From Bradyrhizobium ottawaense (GTDB taxonomy: Bacteria > Pseudomonadota > Alphaproteobacteria > Rhizobiales > Xanthobacteraceae), in NCBI RefSeq assembly GCF_002278135.3, contig NZ_CP029425.2, forward strand, positions 7,788,001-7,852,000: a stretch of DNA of 64,000 nucleotides, in the 5' to 3' direction. Positions 12,868 to 25,129 of this stretch are shown one piece after another; within the stretch, counting starts at the first letter, position 1; each line of letters opens with the position of its first letter. Position numbers and translations under genes: made by a program. The notes below the pieces were generated by a model, which had not been told where the DNA came from, searched no databases, and saw only the letters and a program-made list of their open reading frames with translations.

Positions 12868-12926
12868 TCACCCCACCCCGCTCGCGCTTAGCGCGAGCGA
12901 CCCTCCCCCTCCAGGGGAGGGTGAAG
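12868..12926. repeat. Half copy of hairpin repeat R3
   Basis: Starts TCACCCCACCCCGCTCGCGC and ends with the CCCTCCCCCTCCAGGGGAGGG hairpin. It aligns with 12390-12449 of the complete copy in the same orientation. The left half is missing; the DUF559 gene begins at that point, so its promoter must lie in or beyond the repeat. Confidence 0.85.
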
Positions 12927-12964
12927 TGAAGCGCCACTTCACTACAATTACAAGTCGCTAGAGT

Positions 12965-13738
12965 CTACACCGCCGCCGTGGTCACGCCGCCGTCGATGAC
13001 GATGGTCTGTCCGGTCATGAAGCTCGACGCATCCGAGGCGAGATAGGCGACCGCGCCGGCGATTTCGTCGGGTTCGCCGATGCGGCGCAGCGGCGTGGTG
13101 GCGGTGCGGCGCTTCAGCACGGCTTCGTCTTCCCACAGCGCGCGGGCGAAATCGGTCTTGACGAGGCCGGGCGCGATGCAGTTGACGCGGACGCCTTTCG
13201 GGCCCCACTCGCCGGCGAGCGAGCGGCACAGCGCGAAGTCGGCCGCTTTCGAGATGCCGTAGGCGCCGATCACGGTGGAGCCGCGCAGGCCGCCGATCGA
13301 GGAGATGATGACGACGGAGCCGCTGCCGCGTTCCGCCATTTGCGGGATCGCGAGCGCGGAGAGCCAGATGTTGCTCTTGACGTTGCTCCCCATGATCTTG
13401 TCGAAGGCCTCGTCGGTGATGTCGAGCAGCGGGCCGTAATAGGGATTCACCGCGGCGTTGCAGACGAGGATGTCGATCTTGCCGTAATGCTTCGCGGCGC
13501 CCGCGATCAGCGCCTCGACCTCGGCCTTGCGTGCGATGTTGCATGGGATGACGGTGGCGTCACCGCCGGCCGCCTTGATGCCGTCGACGACCTCCTGGCA
13601 GGCGTCGGCCTTGCGCGAGGACACCACGACCTTGGCGCCGAGCTTGGCGAGGAGTTCAGCGGAGGAGCGGCCGATGCCGCGGCTGGAGCCGGTGACGACC
13701 GCGACCTTGCCGGTGAGATCGAACGGGGTGTTCTTCAT
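12965..13738 (-). CDS. SDR family oxidoreductase
   Basis: A 257-residue classical short-chain dehydrogenase. NAD(P) motif TGSSRGIGRSSAELLAKLG (16-34), SRKADACQEV after strand 2, NAAV near 93, catalytic Ser in IISSIGG (near 145) and YGISK (Tyr-x3-Lys, near 159). It resembles 3-oxoacyl-ACP reductase/DHRS4-like enzymes. It is the last gene of the minus-strand dicarboxylate beta-oxidation cluster, where R. palustris has the hydratase pimE; a hydroxyacyl-CoA oxidation role is inferred only. The MKNTPFD start was chosen; the longer frame runs into repeat R2. Confidence 0.87.
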   Translation of the reverse strand: MKNTPFDLTGKVAVVTGSSRGIGRSSAELLAKLGAKVVVSSRKADACQEVVDGIKAAGGDATVIPCNIARKAEVEALIAGAAKHYGKIDILVCNAAVNPYYGPLLDITDEAFDKIMGSNVKSNIWLSALAIPQMAERGSGSVVIISSIGGLRGSTVIGAYGISKAADFALCRSLAGEWGPKGVRVNCIAPGLVKTDFARALWEDEAVLKRRTATTPLRRIGEPDEIAGAVAYLASDASSFMTGQTIVIDGGVTTAAV

Positions 13739-13757
13739 TGTCGGCTCCTTCTTCCTG

Positions 13758-13858
13758 GTCATTCCGGGGCGCGCATAGCGCGAACCCGGAATCCATTTCA
13801 CCGCGCGTATTGCCGCCCGATGGATCCCGGGTTCGCGCTACGCGCGCCCCGGGATGAC
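13758..13858. repeat. Palindromic repeat, family R2
   Basis: Inverted arms GTCATTCCGGGGCGCGC...GCGAACCCGGAATCCAT and ATGGATCCCGGGTTCGCGC...GCGCGCCCCGGGATGAC. It fills the gap between the SDR start and the acyl-CoA dehydrogenase stop. Sister copies lie in the next two gaps of the same cluster (15043-15136, 16371-16470). Confidence 0.85.
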
Positions 13859-13865
13859 AGCGAGG

Positions 13866-15008
13866 CTAGATCAACCCGCCACCATCAGCGACGCGGCGCT
13901 GGTGGTAGTCGGTGTCACCGAACGAGTTCTCGATCATGGTGAGGCGCTTGAAGTAGTGGCCGATCTTCGCCTCCATGGTCATGCCGATGCCGCCGTGCAG
14001 CTGGATCGCCTGCTGTCCGACGAATTTCAGCGACTTGCCGATCTGCACCTTGGCCGCGGCAATGGCATTGCTGCGCTCCTTGGCGTTCTCGAAGTCGTTC
14101 GCCATGGTCGCGAACATCGACATCGAGCGCGCCTGCTCGGCCGCCACGAACATGTCGGATGCCCGGTGCTGCAGCGACTGGAACGAGCCGATCGCGACGC
14201 CGAACTGCTTTCGCGTCTTGATGTACTCGACGGTGGTCTTGAGCGACTCGTCCATCAGGCCGACCGCCTCGGCGCAGAGCGCGACGCGGGCTTCGTCGAC
14301 GACACGTTCGATCAGCGCGAGCGAATCGTCGGGATTGCCGAGCACGGCATCAGCGCCGACCTCGACACCGGTGAGGGTGATGTCGGCGGCGTGCAGGCCG
14401 TCCTGGGTCGGGTAGGACTTCCTGGTCACGCCCTTGGCGTTGGCAGGAACCAGGAACACGCCGATGCCGGTCCTGTCGCGACGCTCGCCCTTGGTGCGGG
14501 CGGTGACAACGAGCGTGTCGGCGTTCTCGCCGTTGAGCACGACGAATTTCTCGCCGTCCATGACGTAAGCCTCGCCCTTCTTCTTCGCGGTGGTCGCGAC
14601 GTCGAAGAGATCGTAGCGCGAGTTCTTCTCGAGCTGGGCAAACGCCAGCGTCTTGCTGCCGTCGATGATGCCGGGCACGTGCGCCGCCTTCTGCGCGTCG
14701 GTGCCGGCATGGCGCAGGAAGCCGCCGCCGATCACGACCGTTGCCAGATACGGCTCGAGCACCAGCGCCTTGCCGAGCGCTTCCATCACGATCATGGTCT
14801 CGACGCCGCCGCCGCCGAAGCCGCCATCGGCCTCGCTGAAGGGCAGGCCGAGCAGGCCCTGCTCGGCGAGCTTGAGCCAGACCGCTTTGCTCCAGCCGCC
14901 CTTCTCCTTCATGTACTTCTTGCGGCTTTCGAAATCGTAGGAATCGGTCAGCAGGCCGTCGATGCTGTCCTTGAGAAGCCGCTGCTCCTCGTTCAGATCA
15001 AAATCCAT
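13866..15008 (-). CDS. pimD: Acyl-CoA dehydrogenase, PimD-like
   Basis: FAD-dependent acyl-CoA dehydrogenase of 380 residues, the small-subunit type found in pim clusters. It starts MDFDLNEEQRLLKDSIDGLL and has an N-terminal helical domain, a middle beta domain around YVMDGEKFVVLNGENADTLV, and a C-terminal helical domain ending QLHGGIGMTMEAKIGHYFKRL, the FAD-contact region. Together with the upstream dehydrogenase it probably oxidises dicarboxyl-CoA to the enoyl-CoA. The long frame to 15047 only adds repeat-encoded residues. The name follows the R. palustris pimFABCDE order, recalled rather than checked. Confidence 0.88.
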   Translation of the reverse strand: MDFDLNEEQRLLKDSIDGLLTDSYDFESRKKYMKEKGGWSKAVWLKLAEQGLLGLPFSEADGGFGGGGVETMIVMEALGKALVLEPYLATVVIGGGFLRHAGTDAQKAAHVPGIIDGSKTLAFAQLEKNSRYDLFDVATTAKKKGEAYVMDGEKFVVLNGENADTLVVTARTKGERRDRTGIGVFLVPANAKGVTRKSYPTQDGLHAADITLTGVEVGADAVLGNPDDSLALIERVVDEARVALCAEAVGLMDESLKTTVEYIKTRKQFGVAIGSFQSLQHRASDMFVAAEQARSMSMFATMANDFENAKERSNAIAAAKVQIGKSLKFVGQQAIQLHGGIGMTMEAKIGHYFKRLTMIENSFGDTDYHQRRVADGGGLI

Positions 15009-15042
15009 GTCTTTGGTTCCTCGTACCCGGAATTTCTGCTTC

Positions 15043-15136
15043 GTCATCCCGGGGCGCGCGTCGCGCGAGCCCGGGATCCATACTCCCGATCGTGGTTATG
15101 GATTCCGGGCTCGCGCTGCGCGCGCCCCGGAATGAC
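15043..15136. repeat. Palindromic repeat, family R2
   Basis: Arms GTCATCCCGGGGCGCGCGTC and its near reverse complement ending CGCGCCCCGGAATGAC, with the ATCCAT/ATGGAT inner ends. It fills almost exactly the gap between pimC and pimD. Confidence 0.85.
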
Positions 15137-15138
15137 GC

Positions 15139-16329
15139 CTAGAGCCCCAGCACCGCCTTGGCGATGATGTTGCGCTGGATCTCATTGGAGCCGCCGTAGA
15201 TCGAGACCTTGCGGTTGTTGAAGTAGCTCGGCGCGATCTGGGCGGTCCAGTCCATGGCTTCGTTCGAGCCATCGTCGCCGTGCACGTCGAACGGCGCGGC
15301 GAACGGTCCGATCACTTCCATGAGCAGCTCGGTGGTGGTCTGCTGGATCTCGGAGCCCTTGATCTTCAGCACCGAGGAGGCCGGATTGGGCTTGCCCTTG
15401 CCGTGCTTGCCTTCATCCGCCACGACGCGCAGCTGGGTGAGCTCGAGCGCCTTCAGCTCGATCTCGCAGGCGGCGAGCTTCTCGCGGAAAGCGGCGTCCT
15501 GGATGATCGGCTTGCCGCCGGATTCCACCTTGCCGGCGAGATCGCGGATGCGGCGCAGCCGCTCCTTGGAGACGCCGACACGGGCGATGCCGGTGCGCTC
15601 ATTGCCGAGCAGGAATTTTGCGTAGTCCCAGCCCTTGTTCTCCTCGCCGATCAGATTCTCGTAGGGCACCTCGACGTCGTCGAAGAACACTTCGTTGACC
15701 TCGACGCCGCCGTCGATGGTCTGGATCGGGCGCACCGTGACGCCTTTCGACTTCATCGAGAACACGATGAAGGAGATGCCCATCTGCTTCTTGGCGCCGG
15801 GATCGGTGCGGCACAGGCAGAAGATCATGTCGGCGTGCTGGGCCAGCGTGGTCCAGGTCTTCTGGCCGTTGATGATCCACTTGTCGCCCTTGCGCTCGGC
15901 CTTGGTCTTGAGCGAGGCGAGGTCGGAGCCGGAGCCGGGCTCGGAGAAGCCCTGGCACCACCAGTCGTCGACATTGGCGATGCGCGGCAGGTACTGCTTC
16001 TTCTGCTCCTCGTTCCCGAAGGTGTAGATGACCGGGCCGACCATGCTGACGCCGAAGGCGAGTGGCTGCGGCGCCGGATAGGACTGCAGTTCCTCGTTGA
16101 AGATGTAGTGCTGCACGCTGGTCCAGCCGGTGCCGCCATATTGCTTGGGCCAATGGCTGACGCCCCAGCCCTTCTTGTTGAGGATGCGCCACCAATTCAC
16201 CATCTCGTCCTTGCTGAGGTGACGCCCCTCGACCATCTTGCGCCGCGTATCCGGCGGCACGTTGTCGCGGAAGAACTGCCGCACTTCCTCGCGAAACGCC
16301 TGCTCTTCTTTCGTGAATGCGAGATCCAT
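15139..16329 (-). CDS. pimC: Acyl-CoA dehydrogenase, PimC-like
   Basis: Large-type acyl-CoA dehydrogenase, 396 residues, probable partner of PimD. Order seen: MDLAFTKEEQAFREEVRQFF start, WPKQYGGTGWTSVQHYIFNEE (FAD/substrate site), CQGFSEPGSGSDLASL and KTWTTLAQHADMIFCLCRTD (middle domain, near 125-165), and the C-terminal SIYGGSNEIQRNIIAKAVLGL. The spacing between cluster genes is filled by R2 repeats rather than tight overlaps. Confidence 0.9.
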   Translation of the reverse strand: MDLAFTKEEQAFREEVRQFFRDNVPPDTRRKMVEGRHLSKDEMVNWWRILNKKGWGVSHWPKQYGGTGWTSVQHYIFNEELQSYPAPQPLAFGVSMVGPVIYTFGNEEQKKQYLPRIANVDDWWCQGFSEPGSGSDLASLKTKAERKGDKWIINGQKTWTTLAQHADMIFCLCRTDPGAKKQMGISFIVFSMKSKGVTVRPIQTIDGGVEVNEVFFDDVEVPYENLIGEENKGWDYAKFLLGNERTGIARVGVSKERLRRIRDLAGKVESGGKPIIQDAAFREKLAACEIELKALELTQLRVVADEGKHGKGKPNPASSVLKIKGSEIQQTTTELLMEVIGPFAAPFDVHGDDGSNEAMDWTAQIAPSYFNNRKVSIYGGSNEIQRNIIAKAVLGL

Positions 16330-16370
16330 CGGATCCTCCTGTGAACAGTTTTGTTCTTACCAAATCCGCC

Positions 16371-16470
16371 GTCATTCCGGGATGCGCCGTAAGGCGCAGG
16401 CCCGGAATCCATATCCCCGATTGGTGGTTACGGATTCCGGGCTCGCCGCTTTGCGGCGCCCCGGAATGAC
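16371..16470. repeat. Palindromic repeat, family R2
   Basis: Arms GTCATTCCGGGATGCGCCGT and CGGCGCCCCGGAATGAC with GGAATCCATA/TACGGATTCC inner parts. Third R2 copy inside the pim-type cluster, between thiolase and pimC. Confidence 0.85.
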
Positions 16471-16479
16471 AGAAACGTT

Positions 16480-17667
16480 TTACTGCAGCACCTCGAACAG
16501 CCCTGCCGCGCCCATGCCGCCGCCGACGCACATGGTGACAACCGCGTACTTTGCCTTGCGGCGGCGGCCTTCGATCAAAGCGTGGCCGGTGAGGCGCGCG
16601 CCGGACATGCCGTAGGGATGGCCGACCGCGATCGCACCGCCGTCGACGTTGATCTTCTCGGGGTCGATGCCGAGCTTGTCGCGGCAATACAGCACCTGCA
16701 CCGCGAAGGCTTCGTTCAGCTCCCAGAGACCGATGTCGTCGACGGTGAGGCCGTGGCGCTTGAGCAGGCGCGGCACGGCGAAGACCGGGCCGATGCCCAT
16801 CTCGTCCGGCTCGCAGCCGGCCGAGACGAAGCCGCGGAAGATGCCGAGCGGCTTGAGGCCACGCTTGGAGGCTTCCTTGTCGCTCATGATGACGGAGGCG
16901 CTGGCGCCGTCGGAGAGCTGACTGGCATTGCCGGCGGTAACGGTGAATCCCTCGCCGCGCACGGGCTTGAGGCCGGCGAGGCCTTCGATCGTCGTCTCGG
17001 GACGCGGGCCCTCGTCCTGCGACAGCGTGACGTCCTTCATCGAAACGGCGCCGGTGGCCTTGTCGGTGACCGCCATCTGCGTCGTGATCGGCGCGATCTC
17101 CTCCTTGAACTTGCCGCCCTGCTGGGCGGCCGCAGTGCGGCGCTGGCTCTCCAGCGAATATTCGTCCTGCTTCTCGCGCGAGATGCCGTAGCGCTTGGCA
17201 ACGACTTCCGCCGTGTCGATCATGGGCATGTAGACCTCGCTCTTGATCTTGAGCAGCGCAGGGTCCTGGGCGTGGAAGCCGTTCATCTTGTCGTTCTGCA
17301 CGAGACTGATCGACTCGCCACCGCCGCCGACCGCGATCTCGACGCCGTCAAAAATCACCGAGCGCGCGGCGAGCGCGATCGCCTGCAGGCCCGAGGCGCA
17401 TTGCCGGTCGATCGTGGTGCCGGCGACGGTGACGGGAAGGCCGGCGCGCAGCAGCGCCTTGCGCGCGATGTTGCCGCCAGTCGAACCCTGCTGCAGCGCC
17501 GCGCCCATCACGACGTCCTCGATCTCCTTCGGATCGACCTTGGCGCGCGCGACGGCTTCGCCGATGGCGTGGCCGAGCAGGGTTGCGCCCTCGGTGGCGT
17601 TGAGCGCGCCGCGATAGGCCTTGCCGATCGGGGTGCGGGCGGTGGAAACGATGACGGCGTCGGTCAA
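16480..17667 (-). CDS. pimB: Acetyl-CoA C-acyltransferase (thiolase), PimB-like
   Basis: Thiolase of 395 residues that cleaves 3-oxoacyl-CoA to acetyl-CoA and a shortened acyl-CoA. Nucleophile Cys in [13 protein letters not shown] (near 88), the conserved His in [14 protein letters not shown] (near 353), and the second Cys in [16 protein letters not shown] (near 383) are all present. The start is TTG at 17667, and the upstream ligase's TGA overlaps it as TTGA, indicating translational coupling. It may also serve the hydroxycinnamate region, which lacks its own thiolase. Confidence 0.93.
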   Translation of the reverse strand: MTDAVIVSTARTPIGKAYRGALNATEGATLLGHAIGEAVARAKVDPKEIEDVVMGAALQQGSTGGNIARKALLRAGLPVTVAGTTIDRQCASGLQAIALAARSVIFDGVEIAVGGGGESISLVQNDKMNGFHAQDPALLKIKSEVYMPMIDTAEVVAKRYGISREKQDEYSLESQRRTAAAQQGGKFKEEIAPITTQMAVTDKATGAVSMKDVTLSQDEGPRPETTIEGLAGLKPVRGEGFTVTAGNASQLSDGASASVIMSDKEASKRGLKPLGIFRGFVSAGCEPDEMGIGPVFAVPRLLKRHGLTVDDIGLWELNEAFAVQVLYCRDKLGIDPEKINVDGGAIAVGHPYGMSGARLTGHALIEGRRRKAKYAVVTMCVGGGMGAAGLFEVLQ

Positions 17668-19346
17668 GAACGAGCTCCTGATGCGGGTTTAGTGGATTGT
17701 GACGGTTTCTGCTGCTGGCGCAATTCGTGGCGCGACAATTTTCCGACAGGCGTTCGCGGCAGATCGTCGACGAATTCGACCTCGGCCGGCAATTCGTGCT
17801 TGCCGAGCTTGCCGGCGAGCTGCGCGCGCAGCTCGTCGAGCGAGAACGGCTTTGCCTCCGGCTTCAGCTTGATGAAGGCCTTGGCGGCCTCGCCGCGGTA
17901 CTGGTCGGGAATGCCGAGCACGATCACCTCGTGCACGCCAGCAATGGTGTAGATCGCCTGCTCGATCATCTGCGGATAGACGTTGAAGCCGCCGGAGATG
18001 ATCATGTCCTTCTTGCGGTCGACCAGGAAGAAATAGCCGTCGCTGTCGACATAGCCGATGTCGCCGGTGAGGAAGCGGCCGTCGACGAAGGCGTCCGTGG
18101 ATCCCTCCGGCTTGTTCCAGTACCCCTTGGTGACGTTCGGGCCCTTGATGCGGATCTCTCCGACCTCGCCCGGCGCAAGCACGCGCTTGGGATCGTCGAG
18201 CGCGACGACGTCGAGCTCGATGCCGGGCAGCATCAGGCCGATCGAGCCGGGCTTGTCGGGGCCGGTGGGCGGATGGCCGGTGCCGGGCGAGCAGGTCTCG
18301 GTCATGCCCCAGCCGCTGCGCAGCTTCTTGCCGACCTTGCGCTCGAAGAAATTCGCGATCTCCACCGGCAGCGGCGCGCCGCCGGAGCCGATGGTGGCGA
18401 GCGAGGAGAAGTCGCGCTTGTCGAGATCCGGCAGTGCGGCGATCGCGATCCACATCGTCGGCACGCCCGGAAAATAGGTCGCGCGCTTGACCTCGATGTC
18501 GCGCATCACGGCTTCGACGTCGAAACGCTGATGCAGCGAGATCAGATTGCCGCGGCTGAGCGACGACAGCAGCACCACGGTCAGCGCGTAGATGTGGAAC
18601 AGCGGCAGCACGCAGATCACGCGCTCGATCGTCTCGCCCCGCGCGGCGCGCGATGGCTTGCCCCAGACGTCGTAGATCGACACCGCCGAGGTGAGATTGC
18701 CGTGGGTCAGCATCGCGCCCTTGGGCAGGCCGGTGGTGCCGCCGGTATATTGCAGCAGGGCGACGTCGTCGGCAATGACGACGGGCCACGCCGCCGGCGC
18801 GGTCGCGCCCTCGGTGAAGGCCTTGAAGGTGACGATGCGGGGATCATCCGGGATCGCCGCCTGCGGCGTGCCGACCTTGCCCCAATGATCGTCCTCGCAG
18901 ACGACGAGGCGGTCGATCAGCCCCTTTTCAAGGAACTTCAGCGCGGTCGGCAGCAGGGCGGCGAGGTTGGAGGTGACGAGCAGGCGCGAGCCGGAATCGG
19001 AGATCTTGTGGGTCAGCGCGATCTCGCCGTCGAGCGGGGAGAGATGCGCGAGGCGGGCGCCTGCCTTCAGCGCGCCGAGAAAATTGACGGGATGGTCCGG
19101 CGAGTTGCCGAGGAACAGCGCAACGGACGTGCCCTTGCCGCAGCCGGCGCGCAGGAACGCCGCCGCCGCACGCTCGGCCTGAGCTGCGAGCTCGGTGTAG
19201 GTGATCGGGCGATCGCGGAATTCCAGCGCGGTGCGCGTGCCGTATTCGGCGACGGCCTTCGACAAGAGGTCAGGCAGCGAGCCCTGGACGATGGTGTCGT
19301 CCCACCGCACGCCCTCGGGATAAAACTGTTCGCCGGGATGGGTCAT
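17664..19346 (-). CDS. pimA: Acyl-CoA ligase (AMP-binding), PimA-like
   Basis: Activates a carboxylic acid to its CoA thioester with ATP. 560 residues, ANL superfamily: phosphate loop [18 protein letters not shown] (near 195), [24 protein letters not shown] (near 345), and [34 protein letters not shown] (A8 hinge near 435-465), ending with the catalytic Lys region [11 protein letters not shown]. In R. palustris the pimA product acts on C7-C14 dicarboxylates and fatty acids; the same is inferred here. It overlaps the thiolase start by 4 bp. Confidence 0.9.
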   Translation of the reverse strand: MTHPGEQFYPEGVRWDDTIVQGSLPDLLSKAVAEYGTRTALEFRDRPITYTELAAQAERAAAAFLRAGCGKGTSVALFLGNSPDHPVNFLGALKAGARLAHLSPLDGEIALTHKISDSGSRLLVTSNLAALLPTALKFLEKGLIDRLVVCEDDHWGKVGTPQAAIPDDPRIVTFKAFTEGATAPAAWPVVIADDVALLQYTGGTTGLPKGAMLTHGNLTSAVSIYDVWGKPSRAARGETIERVICVLPLFHIYALTVVLLSSLSRGNLISLHQRFDVEAVMRDIEVKRATYFPGVPTMWIAIAALPDLDKRDFSSLATIGSGGAPLPVEIANFFERKVGKKLRSGWGMTETCSPGTGHPPTGPDKPGSIGLMLPGIELDVVALDDPKRVLAPGEVGEIRIKGPNVTKGYWNKPEGSTDAFVDGRFLTGDIGYVDSDGYFFLVDRKKDMIISGGFNVYPQMIEQAIYTIAGVHEVIVLGIPDQYRGEAAKAFIKLKPEAKPFSLDELRAQLAGKLGKHELPAEVEFVDDLPRTPVGKLSRHELRQQQKPSQSTKPASGARS

Positions 19347-19410
19347 TGGCGATCGATACTCTGCAAAACGGTAATCGCCGGGTCGTGTGAGGTGGACACC
19401 GGCGGACGGG

Positions 19411-19517
19411 CTCCCTTCCCCCTTGTGGGGAAGGGTTGGGGAAGGGGGTAGCCACGAACACTGACCTCGCCCGGGGCCACCCCCCTCCCTGCCCCTCCCC
19501 TACAAGGGGGGAGGGAA
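19411..19517. repeat. Hairpin repeat, R3-like variant
   Basis: CTCCCTTCCCCCTTGTGGGG near the left end and CCCCTACAAGGGGGGAGGGA near the right end form mirrored hairpins. It lies in the gap between pimF and pimA. Confidence 0.65.
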
Positions 19518-19566
19518 CGGAGAGAGCTTTGCCCGGAGCGCGACATTGCAGCAGCTACCAAACCGA

Positions 19567-21663
<2,097 letters not shown>

Positions 21664-21708
21664 GGTGTTCCCTCCTTGGTGGGGATTTACTTTTGTTCGA
21701 TTTCGCGG

Positions 21709-21727
21709 TGCGGAATTTAATTCCGCA
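21709..21727. promoter_or_regulatory. 19-bp palindromic operator between pimF and iclR
   Basis: TGCGGAATTTAATTCCGCA is a perfect 9-1-9 inverted repeat. It lies 46 bp before the pimF start and 68 bp before the regulator start. Its size and symmetry fit IclR-family sites, so it is the likely binding site of the adjacent regulator, controlling the beta-oxidation cluster, itself, or both. Binding is inferred. Confidence 0.65.
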
Positions 21728-21794
21728 TCTTGACGGCAGGGTTATTTTGAAGCACGTGGCTTGTCAACGACTCCGCGCAAGAAGCAGATCAGGG

Positions 21795-22661
21795 ATGAAG
21801 CGTACAGGAAAGAAGACTGCGACCGATCGGAATTTCGTCGTCGCGCTTTCCCGCGGACTGGACGTATTGCGCGCATTCCACCCCAATGACGGCCTTCTCG
21901 GCAATCAGGAGATTGCGGCTCGCACCAATCTGCCGAAGCCGACCGTGTCGCGGCTGACCTACACCTTGACCAAGCTGGGCTATCTTGCGCCGGTTCCCCG
22001 CTTCGAGAAGTACCAGCTCACACCCGCGGCGATGTCGCTCGGCTACGCCGCGCTCGCCAATCTCGGCGTTCGGCATTTGTCCGAGCCGTTCCGCGAGGAC
22101 GTGATGCGCGCGACCGGCGGCGCCGTCGCCGTCGGCGGCCGCGACCGTCACAGCATGATCTATTTCGGGCAAAGCCGCGGCAGCGAGACCGTCGGGGTTC
22201 AACTTGACGTCGGCTCCCGCGTGCCGATTGCAACCAGCGCGATGGGCCGCGCCTATTTCTGGGCGCTCGACGACGCGGACCGCGCAGACCTGTCGCGCCT
22301 CTTGCGCGAACATTACGGCAGCCGCTGGCCCAAGATGCGCGACGGGCTGGAACGTTCCGGCGAAACCGTCGCGAAATACGGTTTTGCGATCTCCGTCGGC
22401 GACTGGCACGACGACATCGGCGCCGCCGGCGTCGCACTCAGGCTCAACGACGGAACCGGTCCCTACGCATTCAATTGCGGCGCGCCCGCATTCCGCTTCA
22501 CGGAAGAGCGTTTGATCAACGACATTGGACCGCGTCTCTTAGCGATGGTAAGGAACATCGAAGCGGCGCTCGGGGGTCTAATGCCGCATTCCAAAAAAGA
22601 CGTCAGCAAAAAGCTGAAATCAGGAGGAAAAGTTGCGCGTGTGGCCGAGGGATTCAGATAG
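21795..22661 (+). CDS. IclR family transcriptional regulator
   Basis: A 288-residue regulator. N-terminal winged HTH: NFVVALSRGLDVLRAFHPND (about 12-31) then LGNQEIAARTNLPKPTVSRLTYTL (recognition helix). The C-terminal effector domain of the IclR type includes VPIATSAMGRAYFWAL and GFAISVGDWHDDIGAAGVALR. The last ~35 residues are basic (KKDVSKKLKSGGKVAR). I chose the ATG at 21795 after AGATCAGGG; the longer frame from 21693 overlaps the operator. Divergent from pimF and upstream of the ABC transporter, so its effector is plausibly a dicarboxyl or fatty acyl compound. Confidence 0.9.
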   Translation: MKRTGKKTATDRNFVVALSRGLDVLRAFHPNDGLLGNQEIAARTNLPKPTVSRLTYTLTKLGYLAPVPRFEKYQLTPAAMSLGYAALANLGVRHLSEPFREDVMRATGGAVAVGGRDRHSMIYFGQSRGSETVGVQLDVGSRVPIATSAMGRAYFWALDDADRADLSRLLREHYGSRWPKMRDGLERSGETVAKYGFAISVGDWHDDIGAAGVALRLNDGTGPYAFNCGAPAFRFTEERLINDIGPRLLAMVRNIEAALGGLMPHSKKDVSKKLKSGGKVARVAEGFR

Positions 22662-22727
22662 CCTTTGTCATCATCGGGAGCGGTTCGCATCGCCCCTTCG
22701 CTCACTGAATGACGTGAGCGAGACGAG

Positions 22728-23521
<794 letters not shown>

Positions 23522-23525
<4 letters not shown>

Positions 23526-24235
23526 CGACATTGCTCAACGTCAAGGACCTGCGCGCTTATTACGGCCAGGTCCAGGCGCTCCATGGCCTGTCCTTCTCGC
23601 TCAACGAGGGCTCGCTGGTGACGCTGCTCGGGGCCAACGGCGCCGGCAAGACCACCACGCTGCGCGCGATCTGCAACATGGTGCGCTCCACCGGCGGCAT
23701 CGAGTTCGACGGCAAGCCGCTGAACAACCGCTCCACCGAGAGCATCGTGCGGTTCGGCATCGCCCACGTGCCGCAGGGCCGCGGAACCTTCACCACCATG
23801 ACGGTGGAGGAGAATCTCCAGCTCGGGGCCATCACCCGCAAGGACAGCGCCGGCATCGTCTCCGACATCGAGCGCATGTATGCGCATTTCCCGGTGCTGA
23901 AGCAGCGCCACACCCAGCAGGCCGGCACGCTCTCCGGCGGCGAGCAGCAGATGCTCGCGGTCGCCCGCGCCCTGATGCTGCGGCCGCGGCTGATGCTGCT
24001 GGACGAGCCCTCCTTCGGCCTCGCGCCGCTGGTGGTGCGCGACCTGTTCGGCATCCTTGGCAAGATCAACCGCGAGGACAAGGTGTCGATCCTGGTGGTC
24101 GAGCAGAACGCCCAGCTCGCGCTGGAGCTCGCCGACCAGGCCTATGTGATCGAGACCGGCCGCATCGTGATGTCGGGCAACGCCAAGGACATCGCGAACA
24201 ACGAAGAAATCCGCAAATCCTATCTGGGTTACTGA
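23522..24235 (+). CDS. ABC transporter ATP-binding protein, LivF type
   Basis: Second ATPase of the same importer, 237 residues. Walker A LLGANGAGKTTTLRAICNMV (about 36-55), HVPQGRGTFTTMTVEENL, signature LSGGEQQMLAVARAL (near 139), Walker B LMLLDEPSFGLAP. It starts inside the stop of the LivG gene and is followed after 13 bp by the LivH-type permease. Confidence 0.93.
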
Positions 24236-24248
24236 GGGAGCCGGGACA

Positions 24249-25127
24249 ATGGAGCTGTTCACCAACCAGGTCCTGGCCGGCATTGCCACGGGCGCGATCT
24301 ACGCCTGCATGGCGCTCGCCGTGGTCATGATCTACCAGGCCATCGACCATCTCAACTTCGCGCAGGGCGAGATGGCGATGTTCTCGACCTTCATCTCCTG
24401 GCAGCTGATGCAATGGGGCGTGCCTTATTGGGCCGCCTTCGTGATCACGCTGGCCTTCTCCTTCGTCGCCGGCATCGCGATCGAGCGGATCCTGTTCAAG
24501 CCGCTGACAAAGGCACCGGTGCTGACCAACGTCGCCGGGTTCATCGCGCTGTTCGCGATCATCAACTCCTCGGCGGGCCTGATCTGGGACTTCACCATCA
24601 AGCAATATCCGACCCCGTTCGGCTCCGCGCCGTTCCTCGGCAGCCAGCTGATCTCGACCCACCAGGCCGGCATGATCGGCGTCACCATACTGCTGCTGCT
24701 CGGGCTCTATTTCTTCTTCCAGTACACGCGGATCGGTCTTGCCATGCGCGCGGCCGCCTCCGTGCCTGAATCGGCCCGCCTCGTCGGCATCAACACCTCC
24801 TGGATGATCGCGCTCGGCTGGGGCATGGCGACCGCGATCGGCTCGATCGCCGGCATGCTGATCGCGCCGGTCGTGTTTCTCGAGCCGAACATGATGGGCG
24901 GCGTGCTGATCTACGGCTTTGCCGCGGCCGTGCTCGGCGGACTGACCAGCCCGTTCGGCGCCGTGGTCGGCGGCTTCCTGGTCGGTGTCTTCGAGAACCT
25001 CGCCGGCACCTACATCCCCGGCGTCGGCAACGAGCTGAAACTCCCGATCGCGCTCGCGCTGATCATCTCCGTCCTGGTCGTCAAACCCGCCGGCCTGTTC
25101 GGTCGGCACATCGTCAAGCGAGTTTGA
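24249..25127 (+). CDS. ABC transporter permease, LivH type
   Basis: Inner-membrane permease of 292 residues with about eight hydrophobic segments. IYACMALAVVMIYQAIDHLNFAQGEMAMF at the N-terminus is the standard LivH opening. ESARLVGINTSWMIALGWGM (about 176-195) is the cytoplasmic coupling loop that contacts the ATPases. YGFAAAVLGGLTSPFGAVVGG is the conserved last part. ATG with GGGAGCC a few bases upstream. Confidence 0.93.
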   Translation: MELFTNQVLAGIATGAIYACMALAVVMIYQAIDHLNFAQGEMAMFSTFISWQLMQWGVPYWAAFVITLAFSFVAGIAIERILFKPLTKAPVLTNVAGFIALFAIINSSAGLIWDFTIKQYPTPFGSAPFLGSQLISTHQAGMIGVTILLLLGLYFFFQYTRIGLAMRAAASVPESARLVGINTSWMIALGWGMATAIGSIAGMLIAPVVFLEPNMMGGVLIYGFAAAVLGGLTSPFGAVVGGFLVGVFENLAGTYIPGVGNELKLPIALALIISVLVVKPAGLFGRHIVKRV

Positions 25128-25129
25128 TC

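Noticed and set aside
12281..12926. Insertion sequence with transposase
   Set aside because: There are inverted ends but no DDE or HUH transposase, and no obvious target duplication. DUF559 is not a known transposase.
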